Shown in pieces: positions 34,991-43,338 of a stretch of 64,000 bases of DNA. The translations under genes and the position numbers were made by a program. Below the pieces are notes generated by a model. It saw nothing but the letters and a program-made list of their open reading frames with translations. It did no database searches and was not told the origin of the DNA. Every line of letters starts with the position of its first letter. The first letter of the stretch is position 1. The DNA comes from Rhodococcus sp. ARC_M5 (GTDB lineage: Bacteria > Actinomycetota > Actinomycetes > Mycobacteriales > Mycobacteriaceae), in NCBI RefSeq assembly GCF_022810405.1, contig NZ_JALGQE010000003.1:248001-312000 (forward strand), in the 5' to 3' direction.

Positions 34991-35665
34991 ATGAAGCTGA
35001 CTCGATTCGCGGCAACGTCCGCATTGGTCATTGCAGCGATGACGACCGCCATGGGCACCGCCTATGCGGATCCGGCCCCGGCTCCCGCCGCTGCCGTCGG
35101 GTGGAACGTCACCCAGGCCGGCAACCAGGTCCTCGTCGACACGACGGCCGGCACCCTGAGCAACGAGGACAACCACCTCGTCGTCCGTGACGCCAACGGC
35201 GCACTCGTCGACTCCGTTCCGCTCGCCATCGCCGCCGACGGATTCTCGCACCCCGTCGCCGCCGTGATCGACGGAAACCACGCCACCCTGACCGCCGATG
35301 TCTCGCCCGCCGCGGCAACCCCGGTCTCCGCCTCGCTCCCCGGCCTGCAGCAGGTCGACCTGCCTGCCGCTGTCGCGGGTGTCAAGGACAACCTCAGCCT
35401 CACCGCCTCTGTCGGCGGATTCCTCGGTGCTGCAACCGGAATCGTCGGTGGATGCCTCCTCGGAATCATCACCGGAGTCGTCGTGACCGCACCGGTTGCC
35501 ACTCTTCTCGGGGCCGGCCCCATCGGCGGCTGCGTCATCGGCGCGATCGCCCTCGGTGCCATCGGATCGCTCGCCGGCACCTCCGCCGGTGGCCTCGGCG
35601 CGGTCATCGGTAACGCCGGACAGTTCATCCAGCTCCTCAACGCTCCTCCCGCAGTCAAGAAGTAG
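34991..35665 (+). CDS. Secreted or envelope Gly/Ala-rich protein
   Basis: The 224-aa protein begins with a signal peptide (MKLTRFAATSALVIAAMTTA, cleavage near AYA-DP at 26/27). A soluble beta-rich part follows (about 35-130), then a hydrophobic Gly-rich part (about 140-210: GGFLGAATGIVGGCLLGIIT, GPIGGCVIGAIALGAIGSLA) with two GG-C pairs. Similar proteins occur in Rhodococcus and Nocardia cell envelopes, from memory, with unknown function. TGAGGAAC precedes the ATG. It is monocistronic and is ended by a long hairpin. Confidence 0.8.
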   Translation: MKLTRFAATSALVIAAMTTAMGTAYADPAPAPAAAVGWNVTQAGNQVLVDTTAGTLSNEDNHLVVRDANGALVDSVPLAIAADGFSHPVAAVIDGNHATLTADVSPAAATPVSASLPGLQQVDLPAAVAGVKDNLSLTASVGGFLGAATGIVGGCLLGIITGVVVTAPVATLLGAGPIGGCVIGAIALGAIGSLAGTSAGGLGAVIGNAGQFIQLLNAPPAVKK

Positions 35666-35681
35666 ATCGTTCACTGCAGTG

Positions 35682-35716
35682 CTGTGGCCCGCATCGGATT
35701 CCGGTGCGGGCCACAG
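35682..35716. terminator. Bidirectional terminator between convergent genes
   Basis: A 16-bp stem with one G-T pair (35682-35697 and 35701-35716) and a 3-nt loop (ATT) lies between the secreted protein and hydrolase genes. Confidence 0.78.
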
Positions 35717-35728
35717 TCGTCGGCAGGT

Positions 35729-36676
35729 CTACCGTGCCAGGGCAAGATCTCCCACGTGTGCCCGTCGAGCGGCCGTCACGAGTTCGACGATGGCGTCCGC
35801 CACCTCGTGTGCCCGTTCGAGAATCACCATGTGTCCGGCCTGCGCCACCCGGACCAGGCGAGCATCGGGCAGATGTGCGGCAAGGGTTTCCGAGTGTCGC
35901 ATCGGTGTCATCAGGTCGTCGGTGCCGCAGAGTACGAGGGTGGGAATCGAGGCCAGCGCGGCCAGGCCGGCCACCTCGTCCAGACCTCGGAATGCTCCGA
36001 GAAAGCCGGACATCGTGACGATGGACGTCTCACCCAGCATCGCCGTCGCCAGCGTCACCACCCGCGGGCTGACTTTGTGGGAGCCGCATCCCGCCGTCCT
36101 GACGATGGGGGCGCACACCCCGCGACTGAGCTTCTTGGCACCCGACATCAGTCGAGGGGCGCGTCGAACAGCGGCTTGGAACGCCGACACGGCGGGATGC
36201 GCGAGGCAACTGCCGAGCCCGTCGTCGGTGATCCCACCGGCCGACGTCGCGATCAGACCGACCCCGACCAGACGTGAGCCGACGGCCTCCGGGTACTGAC
36301 GGGCGTAGGAGAGCGCCGTCATGCCGCCCATCGAGTGTCCGATCAGAACGAACGGCCCCACCGGGACCACAGCGCGGATCACGTCGGCCAAGTCCTCGCC
36401 GAGCTGATCGATGGTGCAGCTGTCCGGCGTTGCTGCACCGGATTCGCCGTGGCCGCGGTGATCGTAGAGAACGATTCGCGTGTCCTCGCCCCAGACTGCC
36501 TCGACGTGTGTGCGCAGCTCGGTCCACGACTGCATCCGTAGGCAGTGTCCGTGCACGAACACCACGGTCAGGGCCGCATCGGGGTGTCCGAACTCGCGCA
36601 CTGCAAGCGTGGTGCCGTCCGCAGCGGCGACGGTGCTCCGGCGACCGACCAGATGGTTCTGCTCACTGGTGTTCAT
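35729..36676 (-). CDS. Alpha/beta hydrolase
   Basis: The 315-aa protein has the alpha/beta-hydrolase triad: VVFVHGHCLRMQSWTELRTH (oxyanion loop), YDHRGHGESG, nucleophile in FVLIGHSMGGMTALSYA, acid in LVLCGTDDLMTP and His in VAQAGHMVILERAHEV. The cap region (about 165-225) is basic with two Cys (VCAPIVRTAGCGSHK). It has no signal peptide. The substrate is not known; close relatives include esterases and epoxide hydrolase-like proteins. It stands alone, convergent with the secreted protein gene. Confidence 0.88.
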   Translation of the reverse strand: MNTSEQNHLVGRRSTVAAADGTTLAVREFGHPDAALTVVFVHGHCLRMQSWTELRTHVEAVWGEDTRIVLYDHRGHGESGAATPDSCTIDQLGEDLADVIRAVVPVGPFVLIGHSMGGMTALSYARQYPEAVGSRLVGVGLIATSAGGITDDGLGSCLAHPAVSAFQAAVRRAPRLMSGAKKLSRGVCAPIVRTAGCGSHKVSPRVVTLATAMLGETSIVTMSGFLGAFRGLDEVAGLAALASIPTLVLCGTDDLMTPMRHSETLAAHLPDARLVRVAQAGHMVILERAHEVADAIVELVTAARRAHVGDLALAR

Positions 36677-36872
36677 GTGCGCTCCGCGGTGTCTGGGTCA
36701 CGTGACGCGACGTGGATGTTGTCCGGTACGTCGCTTCCACGACACGCCGTGTTACCTGAATCACATTTTCTTTCGATGTGGTAGCCGATCCAACCAAGCC
36801 GAACGGTCAGCAGCGTCGAAGTACCGATGAGCGTTCAGGTGAGGGCGCGCGTTGCCAAGAAGGAGATCGGCC

Positions 36873-37454
36873 ATGAGCACTTCCATGGACACGCTCGAAG
36901 ACGTCGTACCGCGGGCCGTCGCGGGCGACCGTGCCGCACTCGAACGCGTACTGGTGCTGATCCAGCCACCGGTCCACCGCTACTGTTCCGCCCGGGTCCG
37001 GAATCTCGACGTGGCTGCGGACGACGTGGTGCAGGACGTATGCCTCGCACTGGTGACCGCCATTCCCAAATATCGCGACATGGGCAAGCCCTTCATGGCG
37101 TTCGTCTACGGGATCGCTGCACACAAGCTGGCCGATGCAGGTCGTAGATCTGCTCTTCGTCAATCGTTCTCGGTCGACGAGATGCCCGAGGAGCAGTCAA
37201 CCGACGCCGGGCCCGAGCAGGTCGCGCTCGGCGACGAACTGCGCAGCCACGCTCAGGCCTTGATGGACACCCTGCCGCCGAAATACAGGAAGATCATCCT
37301 CATGCGAGTGGTGTGGGGTCTCACGGCACCGCAAACAGGCGAAGCGCTCGGAATGACGGCCGGGGCCGTGCGAGTGGCCCAGCATCGGGCGATGAACCTG
37401 CTCCGTGCCGAGCTGTCGAACTTCTCGCTGTTGGCGGCACGCGCAGTCGCCTGA
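36873..37454 (+). CDS. SigD-like RNA polymerase sigma factor (ECF family)
   Basis: The 193-aa protein has region 2 (VVQDVCLALVTAIPKYRDMG and PFMAFVYGIAAHKLADAGRR) and region 4 (LPPKYRKIILMRVVWGLTAP, TGEALGMTAGAVRVAQHRAM). It resembles M. tuberculosis SigD and the Streptomyces ShbA group in both regions, including YGIAAHKxADA. ATG 36873 has AAGGAG 7 nt upstream; the frame opens seven codons earlier. No anti-sigma gene adjoins it, whereas the M. tuberculosis sigD gene is followed by rsdA. The next gene on the strand is an NCS1 permease with its own promoter. Confidence 0.87.
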   Translation: MSTSMDTLEDVVPRAVAGDRAALERVLVLIQPPVHRYCSARVRNLDVAADDVVQDVCLALVTAIPKYRDMGKPFMAFVYGIAAHKLADAGRRSALRQSFSVDEMPEEQSTDAGPEQVALGDELRSHAQALMDTLPPKYRKIILMRVVWGLTAPQTGEALGMTAGAVRVAQHRAMNLLRAELSNFSLLAARAVA

Positions 37455-37553
37455 CGATCCCTCCGTGACGAGCATCTGCGCCGGATGTCCGAATCGTCGG
37501 AGTGAGTAACACCAGCTACATCGTCACAAGACACTCCGGCAACGTGGCGGTTC

Positions 37554-37559
37554 TACGTT
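37554..37559 (+). promoter_or_regulatory. Putative -10 (TACGTT) for leaderless NCS1 gene
   Basis: TACGTT, 8 nt, then ATG 37568. Confidence 0.45.
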
Positions 37560-37567
37560 GTTGATCC

Positions 37568-39214
37568 ATGACCGCCGTACAGCCAGCACCGACAGACACC
37601 GCGCTGAAAGAGACGCTGGAGGACTACACGCTCCGCTTCGCGCCGCGTAGCTACCGTAAATGGGGAACCGGCGTCGTCGCGACGTCCGCGCTCGGCGGCA
37701 TCGCGTATCTCGCGGACTTCGCCATCGGTGCCAACATCGGCATCTCCTACGGAACCGGCAACGCCCTGTGGGGCATCCTGGTGTTCGCCGTCGTGATCTT
37801 CCTGACCGGGCTCCCGCTCGCCTACTACGCTGCTCGCTACAACATCGACCTCGATTTGATCACCCGTGGAAGCGGATTCGGCTACTACGGGTCGGTGGTC
37901 ACCAACGTCATCTTCGCGACATTCACGTTCATCTTCTTCGCGCTCGAAGGCTCGATCATGGCGCAGGGACTCGAACTCGGCCTCAACATTCCCTTGCCCA
38001 TCGGGTACGCGGTATCCACGATCATGGTGATCCCGCTGGTCATCTACGGCATGAAAGCCCTTGCCAAGCTTCAGGTCTGGACCACCCCGCTGTGGCTCGT
38101 CCTGATGGTGCTGCCGTTCGTGTATCTCGTGATCAGCAACCCCGACTCGGTCGGTGAGTTCTTCGCCTACGGCGGTCAGGACGGGGCCGACGGCAAGGGC
38201 GTCAACGTCGGGTCGGTCATGCTCGCCGCAGGCGTGTGTCTGTCGCTCATTGCGCAGATCGCCGAGCAGATCGACTACCTGCGCTTCATGCCGCCCAAGA
38301 CTCCCGAAAATTCTCGGCGTTGGTGGACGGCAGTGCTTCTGGCCGGCCCGGGCTGGGTCATCTTCGGTGCGCTGAAGCAGGTCGTCGGTCTCTTCCTCGC
38401 CGTGTACCTGATCGCCAACGTCGTCGACGGATCCAGCATCGCCAACGAGCCGGTGCACCAGTTCCTGGAGATCTACGAGAACTTCATGCCGGGCTGGCTC
38501 GCCATGACCCTCGCGGTGATCCTGGTGGTCATCAGTCAGATCAAGATCAACGTGACCAACGCGTATTCCGGGTCGCTGGCGTGGACCAACTCCTACACCC
38601 GCCTCACCAAGACGTATCCCGGCCGCATGGTGTTCGTGCTGTTCAACCTTGCCATCGCACTGATCCTGATGGAAGCCAACATGTTCGACTTCCTCAACAG
38701 CATCCTCGGCTTCTACGCCAACTGCGGTATCGCGTGGATCGCGGTGGTGGCGTCGGACATCGTCTTCAACAAGTACATACTGAAGCTCTCGCCCAAGGTC
38801 CCCGAGTTTCGACGCGGCATGCTCTACAACATCAATCCGGTCGGCTTCGGGTCGATGGCGGCGTCGGCGATTCTGTCGATTCTCGTCTTCTTCGGCGCAT
38901 TCGGATCGGCGATCAAACCGTACTCGCCGATCGTGGCTCTCGTTCTCGCACTGGTGCTTCCGCCCATTCTGGCGGTGGCAACCAAGGGCAAGTACTACCT
39001 GCGGCGTACCGACGACGGTATCGATCTGCCGATGTTCGACGAGTACGGCAACCCGTCCGACGAACTCGTGATGTGTCACGTCAGCGGAATGGAATTCGAG
39101 CGACCCGACATGATCGCGTCCAACGTGCCGGGGCCCAACGGAGAGAAGCAATACATCAGTTCACTGTCGCTGAGTACCGACAAGACGGGGGAGCACATCC
39201 TGCCCGAGCAGTAG
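37568..39214 (+). CDS. NCS1-type purine-cytosine permease-like transporter
   Basis: The 548-aa protein has about 12 membrane segments and NCS1 features near the start: RFAPRSYRKWGTGVVATSAL, GIAYLADFAIGANIGISYGT and NIDLDLITRGSGFGYYGSVV. The family moves nucleobases, hydantoins or related amides with Na+ or H+. A soluble C-terminal tail of about 65 residues (from RRTDDGIDLPMFDEYGNPSD) is longer than in typical CodB proteins. The substrate is unknown, and no catabolic genes sit beside it. A hairpin follows. Confidence 0.85.
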   Translation: MTAVQPAPTDTALKETLEDYTLRFAPRSYRKWGTGVVATSALGGIAYLADFAIGANIGISYGTGNALWGILVFAVVIFLTGLPLAYYAARYNIDLDLITRGSGFGYYGSVVTNVIFATFTFIFFALEGSIMAQGLELGLNIPLPIGYAVSTIMVIPLVIYGMKALAKLQVWTTPLWLVLMVLPFVYLVISNPDSVGEFFAYGGQDGADGKGVNVGSVMLAAGVCLSLIAQIAEQIDYLRFMPPKTPENSRRWWTAVLLAGPGWVIFGALKQVVGLFLAVYLIANVVDGSSIANEPVHQFLEIYENFMPGWLAMTLAVILVVISQIKINVTNAYSGSLAWTNSYTRLTKTYPGRMVFVLFNLAIALILMEANMFDFLNSILGFYANCGIAWIAVVASDIVFNKYILKLSPKVPEFRRGMLYNINPVGFGSMAASAILSILVFFGAFGSAIKPYSPIVALVLALVLPPILAVATKGKYYLRRTDDGIDLPMFDEYGNPSDELVMCHVSGMEFERPDMIASNVPGPNGEKQYISSLSLSTDKTGEHILPEQ

Positions 39215-39227
39215 GCGACTTCGTCGC

Positions 39228-39271
39228 AGGTGAGTGGAAACTCGTAGTGGGGGCCGAGTTTCCACTCACCT
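39228..39271. terminator. Bidirectional terminator between NCS1 and hydratase genes
   Basis: Perfect 17-bp arms (39228-39244 and 39255-39271) surround a 10-nt loop. The arm AGGTGAGTGGAAACTCG resembles the hairpin after the aldo/keto reductase. Confidence 0.78.
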
Positions 39272-39277
39272 GGCGAG

Positions 39278-40078
39278 TCAGCGTCCTCGGAACTCGGGAT
39301 CGCGACGCTCGAGCATCGCGTTGACAGCCTCGGAATGATCCTCGGTGTGGTGTGCGATGGCCTGATAGGCAGCGGAGAGCTCGAGCAACGATTCCAGACT
39401 CTGCTGCTGGCCCTCGCGCAACAACTTCTTCGTCATACGCAGTACCTGCGGTGGGTTGGCCGCCACACGCCGAGCCAGTGTGTGGGCAGCGTCGAGCAGA
39501 TCTTCGGGCTCGACGACCCGAGAGACCAAGCCCCATTCCAATGCCGTAGCGGCGTCGATGGCCTCGCCGGTGAACGCCATTTCGCTGGCCCGTGCCATGC
39601 CGATGGCCCGGGGGAGCAGCCAGGCCCCACCGTCTCCGGGAATGATGCCCACCTTGGCGAAACTCTCGGAGAATGTCGCAGTGGTCGAGGCGATTCGAAG
39701 ATCGCACATCAATGCCAGATCGCAGCCGGCTCCGATGGCTGGGCCATTGACCGCAGCGATCGTGGGAATCTCGCAGTGATACAACGCCTTCGGGATTCGT
39801 TGAATGCCGTGGCGGTAGCCCTGCCGCAACTCGGCCGGGCTACCACCGAACATTCCCTGCTTGTCCCGCATGTGCTTGACGTTCCCGCCCGACGAGAATG
39901 CCGAACCGGCACCGGTCAGGATGGCAACCCGCACGCTCTCGTCCCGATTGACCGCGGCCACTGCGTCTTCCAGAGCCTCGATCGTCTCGTTTTCGGAAAT
40001 CGAGTTGCGCGCGTCCGGGTTGTTCAGCGTCCAGACGACCACGTTGCCTTGTCGTTCGGTAAGTACGGGTTCTCTCAC
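39278..40078 (-). CDS. Enoyl-CoA hydratase/isomerase family protein
   Basis: The 266-aa crotonase-fold protein has ILTGAGSAFSSGGNVKHMRD (first oxyanion region), AAVNGPAIGAGCDLALMCDL (second) and ESFAKVGIIPGDGGAWLLPR, where acidic residues could act. The C-terminal part (RVAANPPQVLRMTKKLLREG) is typical of hydratases used in fatty-acid breakdown. GTG 40078 gives MREPVLTERQGNVVVWTL and has GGAAGG upstream; the open frame further upstream reads through the hairpin region and is rejected. Confidence 0.88.
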   Translation of the reverse strand: MREPVLTERQGNVVVWTLNNPDARNSISENETIEALEDAVAAVNRDESVRVAILTGAGSAFSSGGNVKHMRDKQGMFGGSPAELRQGYRHGIQRIPKALYHCEIPTIAAVNGPAIGAGCDLALMCDLRIASTTATFSESFAKVGIIPGDGGAWLLPRAIGMARASEMAFTGEAIDAATALEWGLVSRVVEPEDLLDAAHTLARRVAANPPQVLRMTKKLLREGQQQSLESLLELSAAYQAIAHHTEDHSEAVNAMLERRDPEFRGR

Positions 40079-40122
40079 GGGCGGGCCTTCCACTGTCGAC
40101 GTCGGACTTCTGCGGCTGCGCC

Positions 40123-40170
40123 GCAGTGGTGCGGATAAGTGCCGCCCAGGGCACATAACCACACCACTGC
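40123..40170. terminator. Imperfect hairpin after htpG
   Basis: Arms at 40123-40142 and 40151-40170 match at 17 of 20 positions around an 8-nt loop. It lies 10 bp past the htpG stop and upstream of the hydratase gene on the same strand. Confidence 0.6.
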
Positions 40171-40179
40171 CGCAGGCAC

Positions 40180-42105
40180 TCAGATGGTGCGCGTCAACCG
40201 ATCGGCGAGGAGCTTGGAGAATTTCGCCGGATCCTTCAGTTCCGTACCTTCGGCGAGAAGTGCCGTCGCATAGAGCAACTCGGCGGTCTCGGCGAGGTGC
40301 GGATCATCGCTGCGATCCTCGCGGGCCTTCTTCAATCCCGTCACCAGATCGTGGGTGGGGTTGAGTTCGAGGATGCGCTTGGAGGTCGGCACGAACTGTC
40401 CCGACGCCTTGTACATCTTCTCGAGTTGCGGGGAGAAGCTGAACTCGTCGCCGACGACGCAGGCCGGTGACGTCGTCAGGCGCGTCGACAGACGTACCTC
40501 CTTGACGTCCTCGCCGAGGGTTTCGGTCAGCCAGGTGAGCAGGTCCGCGAACTCCTTGTCCTGCTCCTCGCGCTTGGCCTCGGAGTCCTTCTTCTCCTCT
40601 TCGGTGTCGAGGTCCACCTCGCCCTTGGCGATGGACTGGAACGACTTTCCGTCGAAGTCGGTGACGTTGCCGACCCACACCTCGTCGACCGAATCGGTGA
40701 GCAGCAGCACCTCGAGGCCGCGAGCCTTGAACGCCTCCATGTGTGGCGAGCTCTCGATCTGCTGACGGGATTCGCCCGTCATGTAGTAGATCTGCTGCTG
40801 GCCGTGCTTCATCCGGTCCACGTACTCGGCGAGGGTGGTCACGCCCTCCTCGGAGTTCGTGGATGCGAACGACGAAATGCCCAACAGGGTTTCGCGATTG
40901 TCGGAGTCCGAGATCAGGCCCTCCTTGAGGACCGTGCCGAACTGCGACCACAGCGTCGTGTACTTCTCGGGCTGCTCGCTCTGCAGTTCCTTGACCGTGG
41001 AGAGCACCTTCTTGGTGAGGCGTCGACGGATCGCGCGGATCTGCCGGTCCTGCTGCAGGATCTCGCGAGAGACGTTGAGCGAGAGGTCCGCTGCGTCCAC
41101 GACACCCTTGACGAAGCGCAGGTACTCGGGCAGCAGTTCCTGCGAGTCGTCCATGATGAACACGCGCTTGACGTACAGGTGCACGCCGGCCTTGCTCTCG
41201 CGCATGAACAGGTCGAACGGCGCCTGCGACGGAATGAACAGCAGCGCTTGGTATTCGAACGTGCCCTCGGCCTTGAACGGGATGACCTCGAGCGGCTCGT
41301 CCCAGGCATGGCTGACGTGCTTGTAGAACTCCTTGTACTCCTCCTCGGACACCTCGTCCTTGGAGCGGGTCCACAGCGCCTTCTGCGAGTTGATCGTCTC
41401 CGTCTCGATCGTGACGGTGTCCTCGCCGTTTTCCTCTTCGCTCTTGATGCGCTTCTCGACGTCGATGCGAATGGGCCAGGCGATGAAATCGGAGTACTTC
41501 TTGACCAGTTCCTTGACCTTGCGCTCGGACGCGTAGTCGTGGAGATGGTCTTCCTCGTCGGCGGGCTTGAGCGCCAGCGTCACCGAGGAGCCCTGCGGGG
41601 CGTCGTCGACGTCGGTGATCTCGTAGGTGCCCTCACCGGTCGACTCCCACTTGGTGGCGGTGCTTTCACCCGCCTTGCGGGTGAGCAGTGTGACCTTCTC
41701 GGCCACCATGAACGTGGAGTAGAAGCCGATGCCGAACTGGCCGATCAGCTCCTCGGATGCGGCTGCGTCCTTGGCTTCCTTGAGCTTCTTGCGGACCTCT
41801 GCGGTGCCGGACTTGGCCAGCGTGCCGATGAGGTCGATGACCTCCGAGCGGGACATGCCGATGCCGTTGTCCCGGATGGTGAGGCTGCGGGCTGCGGCGT
41901 CGATGTCGATCTCGATGTGCAGATCCGAGACGTCGACGTCCAGGTCCTTGTTGCGGTACGACTCCAGGCGCAGCTTGTCCAGCGCGTCCGAGGAGTTGGA
42001 GATCAGTTCACGGAGAAAGCTGTCCTTGTTGGAGTAGATGGAGTGCACCATCAGGTCCAGGAGCTGACGCGTCTCCGCCTGGAATTCGAGCTGTTCGGTA
42101 CTCAA
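40180..42105 (-). CDS. htpG: Molecular chaperone HtpG (Hsp90)
   Basis: The 641-aa Hsp90 shows all GHKL ATP-site motifs: FLRELISNSSDALDKLRLES, LTIRDNGIGMSRSEVIDLIG, LIGQFGIGFYSTFMVAEKV and GSSVTLALK. The middle domain has LLFIPSQAPFDLF and VKRVFIMDD...LPEYLRFVKGVVDAADLSLN with the catalytic-loop Arg in SREILQQDRQI. The dimerisation domain ends RTI. The start is taken as TTG 42105 (LSTEQLEFQAETRQLL) because AAGGGGAG sits 7-8 nt upstream. An earlier TTG at 42126 would place that site inside the gene. Confidence 0.95.
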   Translation of the reverse strand: MSTEQLEFQAETRQLLDLMVHSIYSNKDSFLRELISNSSDALDKLRLESYRNKDLDVDVSDLHIEIDIDAAARSLTIRDNGIGMSRSEVIDLIGTLAKSGTAEVRKKLKEAKDAAASEELIGQFGIGFYSTFMVAEKVTLLTRKAGESTATKWESTGEGTYEITDVDDAPQGSSVTLALKPADEEDHLHDYASERKVKELVKKYSDFIAWPIRIDVEKRIKSEEENGEDTVTIETETINSQKALWTRSKDEVSEEEYKEFYKHVSHAWDEPLEVIPFKAEGTFEYQALLFIPSQAPFDLFMRESKAGVHLYVKRVFIMDDSQELLPEYLRFVKGVVDAADLSLNVSREILQQDRQIRAIRRRLTKKVLSTVKELQSEQPEKYTTLWSQFGTVLKEGLISDSDNRETLLGISSFASTNSEEGVTTLAEYVDRMKHGQQQIYYMTGESRQQIESSPHMEAFKARGLEVLLLTDSVDEVWVGNVTDFDGKSFQSIAKGEVDLDTEEEKKDSEAKREEQDKEFADLLTWLTETLGEDVKEVRLSTRLTTSPACVVGDEFSFSPQLEKMYKASGQFVPTSKRILELNPTHDLVTGLKKAREDRSDDPHLAETAELLYATALLAEGTELKDPAKFSKLLADRLTRTI

Positions 42106-42186
42106 TGTCTCCCCTTCTAGCAGCAAAACCGACGCGAATATTCTACGGCAAGGCTACGGGTGAGCTGCGAAGACGTCGGCGCCGCC

Positions 42187-42192
42187 TACTGT
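42187..42192 (+). promoter_or_regulatory. Putative -10 (TACTGT) for leaderless MBL gene
   Basis: TACTGT, 7 nt, then GTG 42200. Confidence 0.5.
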
Positions 42193-42199
42193 GGTGGCC

Positions 42200-43315
42200 G
42201 TGACGAAGACGAAGTTCGTACTGGGAGCCACAGCAGCACTGAGCAGTGCATGGTTGGCGCGTGCCCTGTGGGGTCTGCCCTCGGCCATCGGTGCCAGGCG
42301 CGTGCACATCACCCCGTACGCAGCAGGATCGCCGCGTTACCGCGATCGCCGATTCCACAACTCCGACCCCAGCTCCAGTTACGTACCGGGGCGCGGCGAG
42401 AAGGGGCAGCAGAACATGTTCGTCTCGCTGCTCACCGAACGCGGCAAGGGGAGGCCACAACGCCCGATTCCGCTGGCACCGCCGATCGCGCCGGTGGATG
42501 CCGGGGAGCTGGCGGTCACCTGGTACGGACATTCGAGCGTGCTCGTCGAGGTCGACGGCTACCGCGTCCTCGCCGATCCTGTGTGGAGCAATCGTGTCTC
42601 GCCGTCCTCGGTGGTGGGGCCCGCGCGGCTGCATCCGACGCCGGTCGAGTTGATCGACCTGCCGCGTGTCGACGCCATCGTCATTTCCCACGATCATTAC
42701 GACCATCTGGACAAGGTGACGGTGCAGAAGCTGGCGAGTACGCAGTCGGCCCCGTTCGTGGTGCCGCTGGGAATCGGTGCTCACCTGCGGAAGTGGCGGG
42801 TGCCCGACGCGCGGATCATCGAACTGGACTGGGACGAGCAGACGAACCTCGGTGGCCTCACCGTCACGTGCACCGAGGCGCGTCACTTCTCCGGCCGTGG
42901 CTTGACCCGGGACTCGACGCAGTGGGCGTCCTGGGCCTTCGCCGGTCCGGTTCGACGCGTCTTCTTCGGCGGCGATACCGGCTACACACCGAAATTCGCC
43001 GAGATCGGCAGCAATTACGGACCCTTCGATCTGACGCTTCTTCCCGTCGGTGCCTACGACGTGCGGTGGCCGGACATCCACATGAATCCGGAGGAAGCGG
43101 TCACCGCGCACGTCGATCTGACGGCGTCGGGCATCTTCGTCCCGATCCATTGGGCCACGTTCAACCTGGCCTTCCATCCCTGGTCCGAGCCGATCGTGCG
43201 GCTGCACGCCGCCGCCGAGGACGTCGGAGTGCAGGTGGCCGTGCCGATGCCGGGCCAGCGCATGGACGCAACTCGAACGTTGCACGACGATCGTTGGTGG
43301 GCTCGGCTGGGCTGA
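42200..43315 (+). CDS. MBL-fold metallohydrolase (Rv0906/NAPE-PLD-like)
   Basis: The 371-aa protein has an N-terminal membrane-like segment (FVLGATAALSSAWLARALWG) and a metallo-beta-lactamase fold: VTWYGHSSVLVEVDGYRVLA, DAIVISHDHYDHLDK (HxHxDH metal motif), ARHFSGRG, FFGGDTGYTP (metal Asp) and VPIHWATF. It matches the UlaG/NAPE-PLD-like branch and the position of Rv0906 beside ctpE. An outer-membrane- or lipid-related phosphodiesterase role is possible but not shown. Start candidates are GTGs at 42191, 42194 and 42200; the last fits the -10 spacing. Confidence 0.86.
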   Translation: MTKTKFVLGATAALSSAWLARALWGLPSAIGARRVHITPYAAGSPRYRDRRFHNSDPSSSYVPGRGEKGQQNMFVSLLTERGKGRPQRPIPLAPPIAPVDAGELAVTWYGHSSVLVEVDGYRVLADPVWSNRVSPSSVVGPARLHPTPVELIDLPRVDAIVISHDHYDHLDKVTVQKLASTQSAPFVVPLGIGAHLRKWRVPDARIIELDWDEQTNLGGLTVTCTEARHFSGRGLTRDSTQWASWAFAGPVRRVFFGGDTGYTPKFAEIGSNYGPFDLTLLPVGAYDVRWPDIHMNPEEAVTAHVDLTASGIFVPIHWATFNLAFHPWSEPIVRLHAAAEDVGVQVAVPMPGQRMDATRTLHDDRWWARLG

Positions 43316-43326
43316 GCGAACCGCAT

Positions 43327-43332
43327 TAGGCT
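43327..43332 (+). promoter_or_regulatory. Putative -10 (TAGGCT) for leaderless ctpE
   Basis: TAGGCT, 6 nt, then ATG 43339. Confidence 0.5.
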
Positions 43333-43338
43333 GCACGC

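Noticed and set aside
37553-39151. 532-aa minus-strand frame opposite the NCS1 permease
   Set aside because: Composition is His/Asp/Arg-rich antisense of a membrane protein gene.
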